From Burkholderia lata (lineage in GTDB: Bacteria; Pseudomonadota; Gammaproteobacteria; Burkholderiales; Burkholderiaceae): a DNA stretch of 64,000 nucleotides. This document shows positions 60,333 through 64,000 of this stretch, in pieces. Under the pieces are notes generated by a model. The model was given only the letters and a program-made list of their open reading frames with translations, was not told where the DNA came from and did not search any database. Made by a program: the position numbers and the translations under genes. How positions within the stretch are numbered: the first letter of the stretch is position 1; each line of letters begins with the position of its first letter. The stretch spans positions 496,001 to 560,000 of the forward strand of contig NZ_CABVQK010000003.1 in NCBI RefSeq assembly GCF_902499335.1, read 5' to 3'.

Positions 60333-61706
60333 ATGGGCCGAGCCAGAATCGAACACACCTCCGACGGCTATTACCTGAACCGCACGCCGCTCTTCGCGTT
60401 CACGCTGCTGTGCTGCCTGTTCGCGCTATGGGGCACCGCCGCGAACCTGAACGACGTGCTGATCGCGCAGTTCAAGAAGTCGTTCTTCCTGTCCGATTTC
60501 GAATCGGCGTTCGTGCAGTCCGCGTTCTACCTCGGCTACTTCTTCCTCGCGATTCCAGCCGCGACCGTCGTGAAGAAGTTCAGCTACAAGACGACCATCC
60601 TCGTCGGCCTGCTGCTCTACACGACCGGCTGCCTGCTGTTTTTCCCGGCGGCTTCGATGGCGAAGTACGGGATGTTCCTCGTCGCGCTGTTCGTGATCGC
60701 GGCGGGCCTGTCGTTCCTCGAAACGGCATCGAACTCGTATTCGACGCTGATGGGCCCGCGCGAAACCAGCACGCGGCGGCTGAACATCTCGCAGACGTTC
60801 TATCCGTTCGGCGCGATGGCCGGTGTGTACATGGGCAGTTTCCTGATCTTCAAGGAAGGCGATGCGTCGCATGCGCAGCTCGCCGCGATGTCGGCAGCCG
60901 AAGCGCACGTGCACCAGCTCGCGATGATCCAGGCCACGCTCGAGCCGTACAAATGGCTGATCGTGGTGCTCGTCGCCGTGTTCATCGTGTTCGCGCTCAC
61001 GCCCTACCCGGCCTGCAAGGGCAACGGCCCCGGCGTGGCCACGCACCGGATCGACGCGCGCGGCACGCTCGCGCGCCTGTTCGGCAACCGGCGCTTCGTC
61101 GCGGGCGTCGTCGCGCAGTTCCTGTATGTCGGCGCGCAGGTCGGCGTGTGGAGTTTCACGATCCGGCTTGCGATGCAGATTGGCGGCCTTACCGAACGCG
61201 ATGCGTCGCACTACCTGCTCGCCACGTTCTTCGCGTTCTTCGTCGGCAAGCTGGTCGCGACGCTCGTGATGAAGCGCGTCGGCCCGGCCAAGGTGCTGAT
61301 CGTCTACGGCATCCTGTGCATCGCGCTGCTCGCTTACACGATCAGCGTGCACAACATCACGGCCGTCTATGCGGCCGTGGGCGTGAGCGTGTTCCTCGGC
61401 CCGTGCTGGCCGACGATCTACGGCCTCACGATCGACGGGCTCGGCAAGGACACCGAGTACGGCGGCTCGATCCTCGTGATGAGCATCGTCGGCGGCGCGG
61501 TCGTGCCGCTGATCCAGGGGCTGATCTCCGATCACACGGGCGGCAACATGCAGCTCGCGTTCGTCGTACCGCTCGCATGCTTCGTCGTGATCGTCTACTA
61601 CGGCTTCTACTGCCTGCGCCACCTGCCGGCCGCGACGCCCGACACGGCCGCCGACGGCAACGCGCCGGCGCGCTACGCCGCCACGCGCAACACGTCGGGA
61701 GCGTAA
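60333..61706 (+). CDS. deoP: Deoxyribose:H+ symporter (FucP-type MFS)
   Basis: A 457-residue MFS permease of the L-fucose:H+ symporter (FucP) family. FALWGTAANLNDVLIAQFKKSFFLSDFESAFVQSAFYLGYF is the conserved first hairpin, and the Asn and Asp/Glu residues of the FucP core are present. Twelve helices are evident. In deo clusters this permease, DeoP, imports 2-deoxy-D-ribose. It is 41 bases after deoK and 2 bases before the next gene, so all three are one transcript. Fucose is the family alternative but no fucose enzyme is nearby. Confidence 0.86.
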   Translation: MGRARIEHTSDGYYLNRTPLFAFTLLCCLFALWGTAANLNDVLIAQFKKSFFLSDFESAFVQSAFYLGYFFLAIPAATVVKKFSYKTTILVGLLLYTTGCLLFFPAASMAKYGMFLVALFVIAAGLSFLETASNSYSTLMGPRETSTRRLNISQTFYPFGAMAGVYMGSFLIFKEGDASHAQLAAMSAAEAHVHQLAMIQATLEPYKWLIVVLVAVFIVFALTPYPACKGNGPGVATHRIDARGTLARLFGNRRFVAGVVAQFLYVGAQVGVWSFTIRLAMQIGGLTERDASHYLLATFFAFFVGKLVATLVMKRVGPAKVLIVYGILCIALLAYTISVHNITAVYAAVGVSVFLGPCWPTIYGLTIDGLGKDTEYGGSILVMSIVGGAVVPLIQGLISDHTGGNMQLAFVVPLACFVVIVYYGFYCLRHLPAATPDTAADGNAPARYAATRNTSGA

Positions 61707-61708
61707 GC

Positions 61709-62761
61709 ATGCGAGGCGAAATCGAACTGCGGCGCGACGACTTCCGCGACACGTCGCGCACGCTGTACCGCACCGACGGCCTCACCGTCACCGCGTTCGC
61801 GTATCCGTCCGGCGTCGAGGCGCTGAAGCTCGAGAACCGCCGCGGCCACCTCGTCGTGCTGCCGTATCTCGGCCAGATGATCTGGGCCGCCGCGTTCGAC
61901 GGTCGCGACCTGACGATGAAGCACATGTTCCGGCAACCCAAGCGGGCGGCGTCGATCATCGATACCTACGGCTGCTTCATGTTCCACAGCGGGCTGCTGC
62001 GCAACGGCTGCCCGGGGCCGGACGACACGCATGCGCTGCACGGCGAGATGCCATGCGCGCCGATGGATCGCGCGAGCCTCGTCGTCGGCGCGGATGCGCG
62101 CGGCGCGTTCGTCGAGGTGACAGGCGAATACGAATACGTGCAGGGTTTCGGCAGCCACTACGTGGCGCGCCCGTCGGTACGGCTCGCCGAGCACGACGCG
62201 CAGATGACGATCGCGATGGACGTGACGAATCTCGGCGGCACGCCGATGGACCTGATGTACATGGCGCACCTGAACTACGCGTACGTGCCGGGCGGTCGCT
62301 TCGTGCAAGCGTTGTCTAAAGACGGGTTACGGCTGCGCGACAGCGTGCCCGCACACGTGAAGCCGACTGCCGCGTGGCGCGACTACACGGCTACGCTCGC
62401 GCGCGAACCGGAACGGCTTCACACGCTCGATGCGCCCGCGCTGTACGACCCGGAGATCGTGTTCTTCATGAACGATGCGGAAACGGATGCGGAGGGCGTC
62501 GCACATTTCCTGCTCGCGCATCCGGACGGCGGCGCATTCCACACCGCATACCGGCCCGAGCAATTCCCGCATGCGACGCGCTGGATCCTGCACAACGCCG
62601 ACCAGCAGGTCGCCGCATTCGCGCTGCCGTCGACCTGCGAGCCGGAGGGTTATGAAGCCGAACGCCGCAAGGGTCATGTGGCGGCACTCGCGCCGGGCGC
62701 GACGCGCCGCTTCGAAGTCGTCACCGGCTACCTGAGCGCGGCGGAAGCACGCGATGCGTGA
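61709..62761 (+). CDS. deoX: DUF4432 (DeoX-like) aldose-epimerase-fold protein
   Basis: A 350-residue DUF4432 protein with the galactose-mutarotase-like sandwich: GHLVVLPYLGQMIWAAAFDGRDLTMKHMFRQP, then CFMFHSGLLRNGCPGPDDTHALHGEMPC, in which histidines mark the active site. It matches the DeoX protein of deoxyribose loci, thought to interconvert anomers. The ATG at 61709 starts two bases after the deoP stop. It ends 22 bases from the convergent deoQ gene. The function is inferred from fold and location. Confidence 0.8.
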   Translation: MRGEIELRRDDFRDTSRTLYRTDGLTVTAFAYPSGVEALKLENRRGHLVVLPYLGQMIWAAAFDGRDLTMKHMFRQPKRAASIIDTYGCFMFHSGLLRNGCPGPDDTHALHGEMPCAPMDRASLVVGADARGAFVEVTGEYEYVQGFGSHYVARPSVRLAEHDAQMTIAMDVTNLGGTPMDLMYMAHLNYAYVPGGRFVQALSKDGLRLRDSVPAHVKPTAAWRDYTATLAREPERLHTLDAPALYDPEIVFFMNDAETDAEGVAHFLLAHPDGGAFHTAYRPEQFPHATRWILHNADQQVAAFALPSTCEPEGYEAERRKGHVAALAPGATRRFEVVTGYLSAAEARDA

Positions 62762-62783
62762 AGCGATGCGCGGCCGCGCGCCA

Positions 62784-63554
62784 TCAGGTCACGAGCGCGA
62801 TCCCGTGTTCGCGGATCGCCGTTTCGTAGCGGCGGCTCAGTTGCCCGTCCGAGATCACGTAGTTGAAGTCGGTCAGCTCGGCGAAATAGGCCGCGCGCAC
62901 TTCGTCGAACTTCGTGTGATCGACGAGCAGGAAGCGGTTCTGCGCGCGTTCCATCACCTTCTTCTTCGCGTCGACTTCGTGGAAGTTGAAGCAGGTGACG
63001 CCGCAGCGGTCGCTCACGCCGGCCGCCGAGATGAACGCCTTCGACACGCGCACCGTGTCGAGGATGCCCGTCTCAGCCACCGACTCGAACACCATGTTCT
63101 TGCGGTGGTACGCGCCACCGCACAGGATCACGCTGCAATGCGGCTTCTGCTGCAGCTTCGCGAACACGTTCAGCGAATTGCAGACGGCGGTGAATTCGAG
63201 GTCGTCCGGAATGAAGTCGACGACGAACGGCGTGGTCGAGCCGCAGTCGACGAAGATCGTGTCGCCGGTCGTCACGAACTGCGCGGCCAGCTTGCCGATG
63301 CGGCGCTTCTCCTCGGTCTGCCGGTTGTTCTCGGCGCTGACCACGTACTCGCCGATGTCGCTGCGCTGCGCGGCGAAGTGGCGCGTCACGTAGCCGCCGA
63401 TCAGGCTCAAGCCGTGCGGGTTGTCCGCGAGATCGCGGCGGATCGTCATTTCGGATACACCGAACAGCTCGGCGACTTCCCTCAGATGAATCGCGTTCTG
63501 CCCTTGCAGTACGTTCATCAGTGTCTTGATCCGTTCGCCCTTCTTCGTTTCCAT
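62784..63554 (-). CDS. deoQ: DeoR-family regulator of the deoxyribose cluster
   Basis: A 256-residue DeoR-family repressor. The HTH is LREVAELFGVSEMTIRRDLADN, followed by the sugar-phosphate-binding domain with GDTIFVDCGSTTPFVVDF. I chose ATG 63554 (METKKG), as in other family members; the frame extends upstream to 63680. It is convergent with deoX and divergent from deoC, the position of DeoQ in known deo loci. Deoxyribose 5-phosphate is the likely inducer. A dyad lies in the gap to deoC. Confidence 0.85.
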   Translation of the reverse strand: METKKGERIKTLMNVLQGQNAIHLREVAELFGVSEMTIRRDLADNPHGLSLIGGYVTRHFAAQRSDIGEYVVSAENNRQTEEKRRIGKLAAQFVTTGDTIFVDCGSTTPFVVDFIPDDLEFTAVCNSLNVFAKLQQKPHCSVILCGGAYHRKNMVFESVAETGILDTVRVSKAFISAAGVSDRCGVTCFNFHEVDAKKKVMERAQNRFLLVDHTKFDEVRAAYFAELTDFNYVISDGQLSRRYETAIREHGIALVT

Positions 63555-63639
63555 GCCAGTATCCTGCGTGCCCGTCGTATCCGTCGCTTGTGGTGCCGGG
63601 CGCACAGGCCCGGCCGGAATGTCGTATTTGTAACAAACC

Positions 63640-63653
63640 GATGTGAAAACATC
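63640..63653. promoter_or_regulatory. GATGT-GAAA-ACATC dyad in the deoQ-deoC gap
   Basis: A perfect five-base inverted repeat with a four-base spacer in an AT-rich patch between the divergent deoQ and deoC genes, 48 bases before the deoC start. Its ATGTGA half-site matches the operator at 59279-59293. Confidence 0.5.
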
Positions 63654-63700
63654 AACTTTACGTGTGCCCTTCCGGCACACGCTCCGTGGAGTCCTGAAAC

Positions 63701-64000
63701 ATGCCGCTTTCCAACGCCCAACTCGCTCAAGCCATCGATCACACGCTGCTCGCGCCCGACGCGAGCGACGCGCAGATCCGCGAACTCTGCCGCCAGGCGG
63801 CCGAGCATCGCTTTTACTCGGTCTGCGTGAATTCGGCGAACGTGCCGCTCGCCGCGCGCGAGCTGGCCGCTACCGGCGTGCTCGTCTGTGCCGTGGTCGG
63901 TTTTCCGCTCGGTGCCGGGCTGTCGGCCGCCAAGGCATTTGAAGCCACCGCCGCGATCGCGGCGGGCGCCGGCGAGATCGACATGGTGATCAACATCGGC
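63701..64000 (+). CDS. deoC: Deoxyribose-phosphate aldolase, N-terminal part (cut by window edge)
   Basis: The first 100 codons of a DeoC-type class I aldolase: [46 protein letters not shown] and [12 protein letters not shown], ending at EIDMVINIG. These are the barrel start and the phosphate-binding region; the Schiff-base lysine lies beyond the window. The enzyme splits deoxyribose 5-phosphate into acetaldehyde and glyceraldehyde 3-phosphate, completing the deoK route. ATG 63701 is the natural start. It is divergent from deoQ. Confidence 0.93.
   Translation, partial: MPLSNAQLAQAIDHTLLAPDASDAQIRELCRQAAEHRFYSVCVNSANVPLAARELAATGVLVCAVVGFPLGAGLSAAKAFEATAAIAAGAGEIDMVINIG

Noticed and set aside
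60122..61708. Upstream extension of the deoX frame through deoP
   Set aside because: This part of the frame is the shadow of deoP; only 61709-62761 encodes recognisable DUF4432 protein.

Overview
The window is about two-thirds G+C with dense, short-gapped genes. It is rich in LysR/AraC/LacI regulators, ABC and MFS transporters and SDR/GNAT families. This composition points to a secondary replicon (chromosome 2 or 3) of a Burkholderia, probably the B. cepacia complex; that is inference from composition and gene families, because no rRNA, tRNA or housekeeping marker is present. I see no CRISPR array, insertion sequence or phage.

Left part (1-22 kb). An outer-membrane porin (cut by the left edge), a LacI-type repressor and a seven-gene minus-strand operon (substrate-binding protein, two permeases, SDR, galactonate dehydratase DgoD, ATPase, SMP-30 lactonase) look like one oxidative sugar-acid pathway, most simply D-galactose uptake and conversion to 2-keto-3-deoxygalactonate. 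Near-identical GGGAAANCGNTTTCCC-type palindromes lie before the porin, before the repressor gene and before the operon. Next come a 2-keto-4-pentenoate-hydratase-like enzyme, an alpha/beta hydrolase, and a LysR gene divergent from three tandem RraA/HMG-aldolase paralogues plus an aspartate-type aminotransferase, all joined by ATGA overlaps; an EamA permease faces them. A class-V PLP enzyme with a dicarboxylate-type symporter and a divergent LysR gene follows.

Middle (20-44 kb). Contents are a hypothetical protein with a PD-(D/E)XK nuclease-like core, an AraC regulator, two lipoproteins, a large secreted repeat protein with a DUF3142 protein, and scattered detoxification or transport genes. 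A RidA-MFS pair is divergent from a TrmB-type regulator, with twin operators between them, followed by PhzF. A lower-GC stretch carries gluconokinase, an ACS-family transporter and a partly broken group containing a stand-alone M17 N-terminal domain.

Right part (44-58 kb). A pirin-DoxX-GMC oxidoreductase operon, a LysR/YdeP-type molybdo-oxidoreductase pair and a decayed quinone oxidoreductase share a conserved 68-bp promoter element that occurs three times. A LysR remnant, a LysR/quinone oxidoreductase/royal-jelly-protein unit, an AT-rich HSL esterase and an SDR lie between them.

Right end (58-64 kb). After an HD-domain protein comes a deoxyribose utilisation cluster: deoK-deoP-deoX, convergent DeoR-type deoQ, and divergent deoC, which runs off the right edge.
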